A stretch of 64,000 nucleotides of DNA from JAVBLY01 sp031553035 (GTDB lineage Bacteria; Bacillota; Clostridia; Peptostreptococcales; Anaerovoracaceae), in the NCBI GenBank assembly GCA_031553035.1, contig JAVBLY010000001.1, forward strand, positions 186,001 through 250,000. Direction: 5' to 3'. A program made the translations under genes and the position numbers. The notes under the pieces are model-generated. The model saw only the letters and a program-made list of their open reading frames with translations. It made no database searches and was not told the DNA's origin. Below, piece by piece: positions 8,854 to 16,527 of this stretch; position 1 is the first letter of the stretch; each line of letters opens with the position of its first letter.

Positions 8854-10767
8854 ATGGATTTTATAGACGATCAAAGAAAATCTGAAGTTGAAATATTATC
8901 CGTTGAATCCATACCGTGTGATTTGGTGGGCATGAGTGCCGTGTTCAATAAAAACGGCGCTCGTCTTTCAGATCCGTGGAAGTTTCCCTGGCCAATGGAC
9001 TGGGTGGAAGAAGAGCTTTCCAAGGCAGTTAAAGAAAATTCATATATCTCACAGACTGTGATTTTGACAGCATTTAATCAGGAAGAGCCTGATCAGATAA
9101 TTAAATTCAGGCTAAGAAGTTATATAGATCTGCTCCTCGGGGATATTCCAGAGATCGTTGCATCACATTTTCCGGAGCGGATGTCATATATCAACAGCAG
9201 CGGATCAAGAAAATATACTTATGAATCTTTCAGCAAAAATGTTGATCGCGTAGCAGGCGGCTTAATAGCTATCGGTGTGGGTAAAGGAGATGTAACAGCC
9301 ACCTGGGCTGTTAATTCTCCTGAATACGGCATTGCCCAGTTCGGGATAGCAAAAGCCGGTTCAATAATGGCTCCTCTCAATGCATATGAAAAAGAACATT
9401 ATATGGAAAGCGTGCTTAATAAATCCGATGCCAAAACCTTGATTCTTCAGGTGGGAACAAAGGCGACCGAGAATATCGAGACTCTGTATCGAATATGTCC
9501 CGAACTTTGCGAATCAATGCCGGGGAATCTCAGGTCGGAACGAATTCCCAAGCTGAGAAACGTAATAGTAAAAAGTGATCAGGAGTATCCCGGTACATAC
9601 AGATGGTCGGATATCCTGGCTATGGGAACTGCCATAGATAAAGAAAAAATAAGCGAAAGAAGAGAGTCCTTGTCTACCCGCGATCCTGTACATATGATAT
9701 TTACTTCCGGGACCACCGGCTTTCCTAAAGGAGTTATGCTCACACATGGGAATCTTGTTGAAATTTCCCATTCAATAAAAAAGACTCTCGAATTAGTCCC
9801 TGAAGATGTGATATGCATTCAGGCACCGATGTTCCATTGTTTCGGGTGCATAGTCGGTTCTCTGGCCGGTGTAGTATCGGGCAGCTCCATGGTAATGGTG
9901 GATAAGTACAAGTCTGAAATCACACTGTCTCTTATAAAACGTGAAAACTGTACCGTAGTATCGGGCGTGCCGGTCATGTTCGATGGAATGGCAAAAATAT
10001 TGTCATCGGAATCTTTTGATGGAGAGGAATTATCCATTAGAACAGGGATAATAGCAGGGGCTCCCGGAGGAGGCGACCTTTTCAGAGATATCAAAGACAT
10101 TCTCAAAATCGAAAAACCATTTTTGTCCTACGGTCTCACGGAGGCTTCTCCAAGCGTGACTTTCTTAAGTCTGACCGATAAAAATCAGATATCGGGAGGC
10201 AACGTGGGAAAACCTATCGAAGGAGTTCAGGTGCGGATCGTAGACATGAATGACAAGACTCCGATCGCGGACAAAAACGTAAAAGGCGAAATAGCAGTAT
10301 ACGGCTATAACATAATGCAGGGATATTATAACGATCCCGATGAAACAGATAAAGCTTTGAGCCCTGACGGCTGGCTGTATACAGGCGATATCGGGTATAT
10401 GGACGATTCAGGCGATCTTTTTATAGCAGACAGGATCAAGGATATCATCATCAGAAACGGTGAAAATATTTCGCCCAGAGAGATAGAAGGTGTGATAGAA
10501 CAGTATCCCGGAGTGGACAGAGTTGTTGTGGTAGGCGCAAAATATGCCCAGTGCAACGAGGAATTGGTCGCTTTTATTAAGCCGTATAAAGATGCAAATA
10601 TCAGTGAAGAAGACATAAAAGAGTATCTTAAAGGAAGAATTGCAAAATATAAAATACCAAGATTCATCAGCTTTGTTGACGAGTTCCCAATGTCCGACAC
10701 GGGCAAGATCCAAAAACAAGAATTACGAAACAGGGCAATGCAGTTATCGGAGAATATAATTAACTAA
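8854..10767 (+). CDS. AMP-forming acyl-CoA ligase with an N-terminal extension
   Basis: A 637-residue ANL-superfamily enzyme that converts a carboxylic acid, ATP and CoA to acyl-CoA, AMP and PPi. The P-loop FTSGTTGFPKG is near residue 283; YGLTEASP, YTGDIGYMDD and RIKDIIIRNGENISP follow in order, and the C-terminal catalytic lysine is Lys618 (SDTGK). The core starts near residue 95. The first 90-odd residues, rich in Trp and Pro (WKFPWPMDW), are an extension I do not recognise. The gene is 14 nt downstream of the MFS carrier. Substrate unknown; the neighbourhood suggests the acid used by the dehydrogenases and molybdenum enzyme. Confidence 0.9.
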   Translation: MDFIDDQRKSEVEILSVESIPCDLVGMSAVFNKNGARLSDPWKFPWPMDWVEEELSKAVKENSYISQTVILTAFNQEEPDQIIKFRLRSYIDLLLGDIPEIVASHFPERMSYINSSGSRKYTYESFSKNVDRVAGGLIAIGVGKGDVTATWAVNSPEYGIAQFGIAKAGSIMAPLNAYEKEHYMESVLNKSDAKTLILQVGTKATENIETLYRICPELCESMPGNLRSERIPKLRNVIVKSDQEYPGTYRWSDILAMGTAIDKEKISERRESLSTRDPVHMIFTSGTTGFPKGVMLTHGNLVEISHSIKKTLELVPEDVICIQAPMFHCFGCIVGSLAGVVSGSSMVMVDKYKSEITLSLIKRENCTVVSGVPVMFDGMAKILSSESFDGEELSIRTGIIAGAPGGGDLFRDIKDILKIEKPFLSYGLTEASPSVTFLSLTDKNQISGGNVGKPIEGVQVRIVDMNDKTPIADKNVKGEIAVYGYNIMQGYYNDPDETDKALSPDGWLYTGDIGYMDDSGDLFIADRIKDIIIRNGENISPREIEGVIEQYPGVDRVVVVGAKYAQCNEELVAFIKPYKDANISEEDIKEYLKGRIAKYKIPRFISFVDEFPMSDTGKIQKQELRNRAMQLSENIIN

Positions 10768-10780
10768 AGTTTACGTAGGA

Positions 10781-10882
10781 TTTTTTTCGTATGGCAAGGC
10801 GTGCGAATGATCGAGGAAGGCACGTACTCAGACGTACGTAACTGACGAGTGAATGAGCAACAACACAGCCATACGAAAAAAA
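10781..10882 (+). promoter_or_regulatory. Structured leader-like repeat, family 1 copy 1
   Basis: A 102-nt element closed by a perfect 15-bp inverted repeat (10781-10795 with 10868-10882), which starts with seven T and ends with seven A. Inside, ACGTAC (10822-10827) pairs with GTACGT (10834-10839) across the loop TCAGAC. A second copy lies at 53140-53242 on the minus strand. It ends 21 nt before the ATG of the CoA-transferase, just upstream of the ribosome site. The T-first, A-last order is the reverse of an intrinsic terminator. Confidence 0.7.
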
Positions 10883-10903
10883 GACAAGTAAAGGAGAAAG
10901 AAA

Positions 10904-12484
10904 ATGCCAAAAGTAATTACACCAAAAGAAGCAGCAGATCTTTTCAAAGATGACATGATCATCGCATCTGCAACATTCGGTCTTGCAGGATGGCCAGAAG
11001 AAACAGCTCTGGAAGTAGAAAAAAAATTCCTTGAGACCGGCTCACCAAAAAACATAACGCATGTCCATGCTGCCGGTATCGGTGACTGGGCAGGCAGAGG
11101 AGAAGAGGTCTGGGCACATGACGGAATGATGACAAAGTTTATCGGCTCCCATGCCGGATCGTCCCCCGGCCTCATCAAGAAGATAAGCGAAAATAAGATC
11201 CTTGCATGGAATCTCCCGCTCGGAACCATGCTTCAGGTAATGCATGAATCGGGAAGAAAAGCTCCGGGTCTGCTTTCAAAGACAGGTCTTGGAACATTTG
11301 TGGATCCCAGAGAAGACGGAGGAAAACTCAACCCTCTCACAAAGGAAAAGGGCGAAGAAATAATCGAATATGTTGAGGATTTCTTTGGAGAAGAATATCT
11401 TTTCTATAAAGCTTTCAAGCCGGACATCGGTTTCATGAGAGGTACTACCGCTGATGAAAACGGGAACATAACATGTGAAAAGGAAGCTTTGAATCTTGAA
11501 ATGCTTAAAGTAGCCCAGGCAACAAAAGCCAACGGCGGAATCGTCATCGTTCAGGTGGAATCACTTGCAAAGGCCGGTTCCCTTAATGCCAAACTGGTAA
11601 AAGTGCCGGGAATATATGTTGATTATATCGTCGTTTCTACCGATGAAGATCTTGTCTTCCAGACTCAGGGGACCAAGTTCAACAGATCATACTGCGGAGA
11701 AGTCAAAGTTCCTCTGGGCAACAGCATGAAACCGATCCCGCTGAATGAGAAAAAGGTAATGGTCAGAAGAGCTGCAATGGAGCTGAGACCCGGATTCAAA
11801 GCGAATTTCGGTATCGGAACACCTACATTCACCGGAAATGTTATCTCCGAAGAAGGATGTTCGGACGATATTACTATGATTTCAGAATCAGGCAGCATCG
11901 GCGGAGTTCCCGGCGGCGGCAAAGACTTTGGCGCTCACTGGAATATCGAAGCATCTTGCGATCAGGGCGACCACTTCAGTTTCTTTGACGGCGGCGGGCT
12001 TGACTGCGGAGTATTCGGTCTCAGTGAAGTAGATAAAGACGGTAATGTAAATACCAGCCTCCTTAACGGAAAAATCATGGGAGTCGGCGGATTTCTGAAT
12101 ATTGCGGCTACTGCAAAATATGCAGTATTCGTAGGAACATTTACTGCCGGCGGAATCGAATGTAAAGTGGAAGACGGCAAAATGGTCATAGTCAACGAAG
12201 GAAAATTCAAGAAATTCGTAAACAGCTGTCCACAGCTCACATTCAATGCGGATCAGTCACTGGCTCTTGGAAATCATATAGTTTTTATAACAGAGCGATG
12301 TGTAATTGAAAGAACTAAAGAAGGAATGATCGTAACTGAAATAGCGCCGGGGATCGATCTTCAGACTCAGATAATAGATCAGATGGAATTTGATCCTATC
12401 ATCCCTGAAGGCGGACCTAAGCTAATGGATGCAGGATTGTTCCAGGAAAAATGGGGCGGCCTTAAGACGATCTTCAACAAATAA
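10904..12484 (+). CDS. Propionate CoA-transferase-like acyl-CoA:acid CoA-transferase
   Basis: A 526-residue family I CoA-transferase with fused alpha and beta halves, similar throughout to clostridial propionate CoA-transferase (Pct). The active-site block ISESGSIGGVPGGG places the glutamate that forms the gamma-glutamyl-CoA intermediate at Glu328. The C-terminus keeps ITERCVIERTKEG and EIAPGIDLQTQI. It would move CoA between acyl-CoA products and free acids such as acetate. It stands behind the family 1 repeat with an AAGGAG ribosome site, and a terminator follows, so it may be controlled apart from the ligase gene 136 nt upstream. Confidence 0.92.
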   Translation: MPKVITPKEAADLFKDDMIIASATFGLAGWPEETALEVEKKFLETGSPKNITHVHAAGIGDWAGRGEEVWAHDGMMTKFIGSHAGSSPGLIKKISENKILAWNLPLGTMLQVMHESGRKAPGLLSKTGLGTFVDPREDGGKLNPLTKEKGEEIIEYVEDFFGEEYLFYKAFKPDIGFMRGTTADENGNITCEKEALNLEMLKVAQATKANGGIVIVQVESLAKAGSLNAKLVKVPGIYVDYIVVSTDEDLVFQTQGTKFNRSYCGEVKVPLGNSMKPIPLNEKKVMVRRAAMELRPGFKANFGIGTPTFTGNVISEEGCSDDITMISESGSIGGVPGGGKDFGAHWNIEASCDQGDHFSFFDGGGLDCGVFGLSEVDKDGNVNTSLLNGKIMGVGGFLNIAATAKYAVFVGTFTAGGIECKVEDGKMVIVNEGKFKKFVNSCPQLTFNADQSLALGNHIVFITERCVIERTKEGMIVTEIAPGIDLQTQIIDQMEFDPIIPEGGPKLMDAGLFQEKWGGLKTIFNK

Positions 12485-12522
12485 GCTCACAATCATCTTC
12501 ATACCTCATAAAATGGATAGAT

Positions 12523-12547
12523 GCCGGAAGAGATTCCGGCTTTTATT
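12523..12547 (+). terminator. Intrinsic terminator of the CoA-transferase gene
   Basis: GCCGGAA (12523-12529) and TTCCGGC (12534-12540) form a perfect stem around GAGA, followed by TTTTATT. It overlaps the stop codon of the convergent MarR gene by a few bases. Confidence 0.88.
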
Positions 12548-13010
12548 CGTTTTCGATATCATCGACGATATCAGCTAGTTTATTCAGCAGTCTTAGGAGG
12601 GTTTCCATATCATCCTGGCCAAGCTGATTGAACAGATACTGTATCTTTTCGTCATATGTCATGGCAGAACGGCCCAGTACTTCCTTGCCTTCATTTGTAG
12701 GCTGTACGGAAATTTTTCGCCTGTCGTGTGTATCTATCTCACGGACGATGTAGCCTTTCTTCTCAAGGTTGTTAAGGGTTTGTGAAACAGCAGGCTTGGA
12801 TATGAACATATCCTCATGTATTTCGGAAACGTTGATGCAGTCATTTGCACACATATAGTCACGGCAGATCTTCTCCATAATAAGAAGTTCGCTCCACTGG
12901 ATACCGCACTCTGATGGGAATTTCATGCCCACACTTTTGAAACGTATCATGGCGCTCAAATATTTTTCTTTATAATCGTTATCCATTTGTCCCCGGCTGT
13001 TGTTAATCAC
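12543..13010 (-). CDS. MarR-family transcriptional regulator
   Basis: A 155-residue winged-helix repressor. The helix-turn-helix covers about residues 60-90 (VSEIHEDMFISKPAVSQTL), with the wing DTHDRRKISVQPT after it. The start is uncertain: GTG at 13010 gives the full length, while an internal ATG at 12986 would remove eight residues. It is convergent with the CoA-transferase and divergent from a second MarR-like regulator. Its ligand is unknown; control of the catabolic locus next door is possible but not shown. Confidence 0.85.
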   Translation of the reverse strand: MINNSRGQMDNDYKEKYLSAMIRFKSVGMKFPSECGIQWSELLIMEKICRDYMCANDCINVSEIHEDMFISKPAVSQTLNNLEKKGYIVREIDTHDRRKISVQPTNEGKEVLGRSAMTYDEKIQYLFNQLGQDDMETLLRLLNKLADIVDDIENE

Positions 13011-13079
13011 TTACATAATAAACACATTAAATATAATATCCACTTAAATCGATCATGATTCAAATAAATTCGAAATTAG

Positions 13080-13127
13080 TTGACAAAATAGTAAGGTACC
13101 TTTATACTATGAATAGTAAGGTACCTT
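13080..13127 (+). promoter_or_regulatory. Sigma-A promoter with two AAGGTACCTT operators
   Basis: TTGACA at 13080-13085 and TATACT at 13103-13108 are 17 nt apart. The 15-nt sequence ATAGTAAGGTACCTT occurs twice (13088-13102 and 13113-13127), 25 bp apart. Each copy holds the perfect palindrome AAGGTACCTT, one in the spacer and one just after the -10. The arrangement fits autorepression by the regulator at 13274, which would couple control to the antiporter behind it. Confidence 0.8.
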
Positions 13128-13158
13128 ATAAATTAAAGCTAAAATATATTCGCTATAA

Positions 13159-13264
13159 CAGGGCAGTGGATTTTGCAAAATCGCAGATTTTGGAAATCCT
13201 TGCACACGGACTTGTGGAGCTACTCGCATCCCTATGTGGGCATGCTCGCAGGACAAGGCACAGG
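13159..13264 (+). promoter_or_regulatory. Structured leader-like repeat, family 2 copy 1
   Basis: A 106-nt element between the promoter and the ATG of the regulator at 13274. It starts CAGGGCAGTG and ends GGACAAGGCACAGG. Hairpin 1 pairs GGATTT (13168-13173) with AAATCC (13194-13199) and CAAAATC (13176-13182) with GATTTTG (13186-13192). Further on, CTTGT (13211-13215) can pair with ACAAG (13253-13257) around an inner GCATCCC hairpin. The other copy is at 40064-40156. Confidence 0.7.
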
Positions 13265-13273
13265 AGATACAAA

Positions 13274-13915
13274 ATGACAGAAATGAATAAAGATTTATTG
13301 GAACAGTTCATAAAGATAAACAGAATGATGATGAAATATCAGTTTATGAACTATCGTGAACGGGGCCCTTTCGGAAACCCGGAAAGAGGTCAGGGCAGAG
13401 TGCTTTCTCTGCTTAAGATCAAACCTGAGATAACACAGAAAGAACTGGCTTTTCTGCTGGATATGAGGAATCAGTCTCTGGGTGAACTGCTGTCCAAGCT
13501 TGAAAAAAAGGAACTGATAACCAGACAAACGTCCGAAAGCGATAAAAGAGCAATGATCGTAAAGCTGACCGACAAAGGAAAGCAGGCTGCAGATAAGATT
13601 GAAGACAAACAGACGGATAAAGATCAGATATTCGGATGTCTCAGCGATGAAGAACAAAAAAATCTAAGTGAGTACCTATCAAAGATAATAGGCGAGATGG
13701 GCAAAAACTGGAGTGGATTTGACGAAATGAATATGACTCCTGAGCAGATGGCCGATTTAAGAAAAGGATTTGGGAAAATGCACAGGCATTTCGGCCACGG
13801 CCAGGGACATCCTTTCGGCGGCGGACCAAGGCGGGGCAGAGACAAAAATAATGACAGCTGTGAGCACCCCTACATGTATGATGATGAAGATAATGATAAG
13901 GAGAAGAACGAATAA
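13274..13915 (+). CDS. MarR-family regulator with a Gly/His/Arg-rich tail
   Basis: A 213-residue protein. The winged helix lies at about residues 30-105 (ITQKELAFLLDMRNQSLGELLSKLE, then the wing SESDKRAMIVKLT). The tail from about 165 is rich in His, Gly and charged residues (HRHFGHGQGHPFGGG) and may bind metal or be disordered. I use the ATG at 13274 with AGGAGA upstream; longer in-frame readings run back through the promoter and leader. The stop overlaps the ATG of a cation antiporter (TAATG), so the regulator probably controls that transporter and itself. Confidence 0.86.
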   Translation: MTEMNKDLLEQFIKINRMMMKYQFMNYRERGPFGNPERGQGRVLSLLKIKPEITQKELAFLLDMRNQSLGELLSKLEKKELITRQTSESDKRAMIVKLTDKGKQAADKIEDKQTDKDQIFGCLSDEEQKNLSEYLSKIIGEMGKNWSGFDEMNMTPEQMADLRKGFGKMHRHFGHGQGHPFGGGPRRGRDKNNDSCEHPYMYDDEDNDKEKNE

Positions 13916-15987
13916 TGCATATACCCCCTCTCATTCATGACCTCGCACTGATGCTTTTAGTTGCAGGAATAGTCACACTGATATTTAAAAAACTAAAACA
14001 GCCTCTCGTTCTGGGCTACATTATTGCAGGTCTGCTTGTAGGTCCGTATATAGGCTGGTTCCCGGCAGTTACCGATGCTACCAGTATAGAGGCATGGAGT
14101 GAGATAGGCATCATCATACTCATGTTTTCATTAGGGCTTGAGTTCAATTTACTCAAGCTCTTTTCAGTTGGAAAAACTGCATTCATAACTGCAGCAACGG
14201 AAGTTCTGTGTATGTTTTTGATTGGCTTCTTATGCGGAAATATTTTAGGATGGACAACTATGAGCCGCGTTTTTCTTGGATGTATGCTTTCAATGTCTTC
14301 CACTACGATAATAATAAAAGCCTTTGATGACCTTAAACTGAAAGGGGAGCAATTTACTGAATCGGTTTTCGGCACCCTGATAATAGAAGATATCGCCGGT
14401 ATACTGATGATGGTCATTTTTTCCACAATGGCGGTCAGTCAAGGCATATCAGGAGGGGAAATGACCGTCAGCCTTCTGAAAATGGCATTTTATCTCGCAC
14501 TGTGGCTGATATTGGGTATATTGATAATTCCGACCTTTATCAAAAAAGTTAAAAATCTCATGAGTGATGAAACTCTGATGATCGTGTCCATAGGGATATG
14601 TTTTGGAATGGTTTTGCTTTCACATTATCTTGGTTTTTCTTCAGCATTGGGAGCTTTCCTGGCAGGATCCCTCCTTGCGGGGACTGAACTCAACGGCCGA
14701 ATAGAATCTGTAACCAAGTCCAATAAGGATCTGTTTGGTGCTGTATTCTTCATTTCAATTGGCATGATGGTAGATCCAGGCAAAATCCTTCCAAATATCG
14801 GTGTCATAGTACTGCTCACATTGGTGATCATCTTAGGTCAGCTGTTATTCTCGACGGTAGGGTCGTTATTATCGGGAAAGCCGCTGAAGGAGGCCATTAA
14901 ATGCGGATTTTCATTTGCCCAGATCGGTGAGTTTTCTTTTATAATCGCTGCTCTTGGTATATCACTGGGTCTTATAGATACAGGGATATATCCAATAATA
15001 GTGACAGTATCCGTCATAACCACATTCACAACACCGTATATCATAAAATCGGCAGATCCCGTATATAACTTTTTAAATATAAGGCTTCCTGAGGCTCTGA
15101 TGGAAAAGCTGGATCGGACCAATATAAAGGACGTGTCCAGGAAAGAGACTGAGGGTCCGACCTGGAGCAAATTCCTGAAGACGTATCTGGTTAGATTCGG
15201 TATACAGCTGATCGTACTGGCCGGTATTATTCTGGGAGGCATTTATATATTATGGCCATTCCTTATGTCTGTTATGAACAATGAGGCAGCATCCATAATA
15301 TCCACGGTTTCAGTGATCGTCTGTTCCGCTCCTTTCCTCAAGCAGACCTCAGTCCAGAGAAATCGATTCTTTACAGCCTTGTGGTTTAAAAAGAAAAAGA
15401 GTCATATAATACTTATGCTGTTCTCTCTTCTATCACTGGCAGTTACAATAACTTTCGTTGCCTATCCTGCGTGGATCATGCTCGGGATGGATTCATTGCC
15501 GCTTACTTTACTGACGATTGCTGTCGTTGCTGTAATTACATATTCAGATGGTCTCATGGGACTTTATCAAAAGATCGAAAAAACATTTTTAAGAAATCTG
15601 GGCATAAAGATCTCGGACAAAAAAGATTTTACCAAAAAACTTCCCGGAGATTACAAAGTAGCCCGATTTTATAACGATCAGCTTTCACCCGTTTTTGGCA
15701 GATCTCTTAGAAATATGATGGGAGAAGGAAAGCAAAGCATAAGGGTCATACGTGTGGACCGCGGCGGGAAGCAGCTTCATGATCCGAGAATAAGGCGAAG
15801 GCTGACCGGAGGCGATGCTGTATACATAGCCGGCCCGAAGAAGGATCTGGATAGATTTTTTATGAACAAGGAGATAACCCCGGATGGGGAGTATCTTGGT
15901 CCAAACGGATATATCTCATTAGAAGATTTCATAAAAGAAAACAGTCACAGTAAAAAGCATCCGAATGGTAAAAAACATGTGAATTAA
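13915..15987 (+). CDS. CPA2-family cation:proton antiporter (Kef-type)
   Basis: A 690-residue membrane protein. About 12 membrane helices fill residues 5-385 with the family marks GYIIAGLLVGPYIG and LIIEDIAGILMM. A second hydrophobic part lies at 425-540, and a TrkA-C-like regulatory domain at about 590-665 (VIRVDRGGKQLHDPRIRRRLTGGDAVYIAG). It should exchange K+ or Na+ for protons. The second group of membrane helices before the TrkA-C domain is longer than in plain KefB. Its start overlaps the regulator's stop, showing co-expression. Confidence 0.9.
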   Translation: MHIPPLIHDLALMLLVAGIVTLIFKKLKQPLVLGYIIAGLLVGPYIGWFPAVTDATSIEAWSEIGIIILMFSLGLEFNLLKLFSVGKTAFITAATEVLCMFLIGFLCGNILGWTTMSRVFLGCMLSMSSTTIIIKAFDDLKLKGEQFTESVFGTLIIEDIAGILMMVIFSTMAVSQGISGGEMTVSLLKMAFYLALWLILGILIIPTFIKKVKNLMSDETLMIVSIGICFGMVLLSHYLGFSSALGAFLAGSLLAGTELNGRIESVTKSNKDLFGAVFFISIGMMVDPGKILPNIGVIVLLTLVIILGQLLFSTVGSLLSGKPLKEAIKCGFSFAQIGEFSFIIAALGISLGLIDTGIYPIIVTVSVITTFTTPYIIKSADPVYNFLNIRLPEALMEKLDRTNIKDVSRKETEGPTWSKFLKTYLVRFGIQLIVLAGIILGGIYILWPFLMSVMNNEAASIISTVSVIVCSAPFLKQTSVQRNRFFTALWFKKKKSHIILMLFSLLSLAVTITFVAYPAWIMLGMDSLPLTLLTIAVVAVITYSDGLMGLYQKIEKTFLRNLGIKISDKKDFTKKLPGDYKVARFYNDQLSPVFGRSLRNMMGEGKQSIRVIRVDRGGKQLHDPRIRRRLTGGDAVYIAGPKKDLDRFFMNKEITPDGEYLGPNGYISLEDFIKENSHSKKHPNGKKHVN

Positions 15988-15993
15988 AACAAA

Positions 15994-16030
15994 GAAGCTG
16001 TCTAAAATGTATATTTTCAGACAGCTTCTT
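15994..16030 (+). terminator. Terminator between convergent antiporter and GtrA genes
   Basis: GAAGCTGTCT (15994-16003) pairs perfectly with AGACAGCTTC (16019-16028); inner AAAAT/ATTTT bases can extend the stem. A short T-rich tail follows, and an A-rich stretch precedes, so it can serve both strands. Confidence 0.8.
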
Positions 16031-16056
16031 CCTATATTGGTGCGATGCATTATAGG

Positions 16057-16509
16057 TTAATTAAGGTTTTTCTTTTTTGCCAGCTTATTTGTATTGATAG
16101 TCCCTCTGTATACGAAAAATCGCCAGAATAAGAATTCAAGAGTGAAGTTGAATGCCATAGTCACGCCGATGACAATATATTCGTTTACTCCGTTTCCTTC
16201 TGCCACTGCTCCTAAATATGTAGATGCAGGAGTGAATACCAGATAGAAACAAAGTACCTTCAGCATTGCGATCGGAATGTTGTTTGCTGACTTGAAAGTA
16301 TATCGTCTGTTGACTGTGAAGTTGTAAAGGACCGAAAGTATCAATGCTGTCAAGTAGCATGGCCAGTATGGCAGATCGGTAAGCTCATTCAATGCCGTAA
16401 ATGACAGTATCTCGATTATTCCTGCCGACACTGAAAACAGAGCGTATTTTACGGCCTGCACGGCTGTTTCTTTGCCGGTTATGTTCTGATGTGGTTTTTC
16501 TTTTTCCAT
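16057..16509 (-). CDS. GtrA-family membrane protein
   Basis: A 150-residue protein with four predicted membrane helices and the GtrA pattern (AVKYALFSVSAGIIEILSF at the first helix, YNFTVNRRYTFKS between helices 2 and 3, FWRFFVYRG near the end). GtrA-type proteins are linked to flipping of lipid-linked sugars or to cell-surface polysaccharides. It is the last gene of a leftward run after the aldolase, 18 nt downstream of it; whether it shares a function with those enzymes is unclear. Confidence 0.88.
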   Translation of the reverse strand: MEKEKPHQNITGKETAVQAVKYALFSVSAGIIEILSFTALNELTDLPYWPCYLTALILSVLYNFTVNRRYTFKSANNIPIAMLKVLCFYLVFTPASTYLGAVAEGNGVNEYIVIGVTMAFNFTLEFLFWRFFVYRGTINTNKLAKKKNLN

Positions 16510-16527
16510 TTGCTTGTCCTGTAAATA

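Noticed and set aside
10781..10882. Reading the family 1 element as an intrinsic terminator of the ligase gene
   Set aside because: The long stem begins with T residues and ends with A residues, opposite to a terminator on the coding strand, and the second copy stands in front of a gene in the same way.
13055..13273. In-frame upstream extension of the MarR gene at 13274
   Set aside because: It would translate through the promoter, operators and structured leader; the ATG at 13274 has a proper ribosome site.
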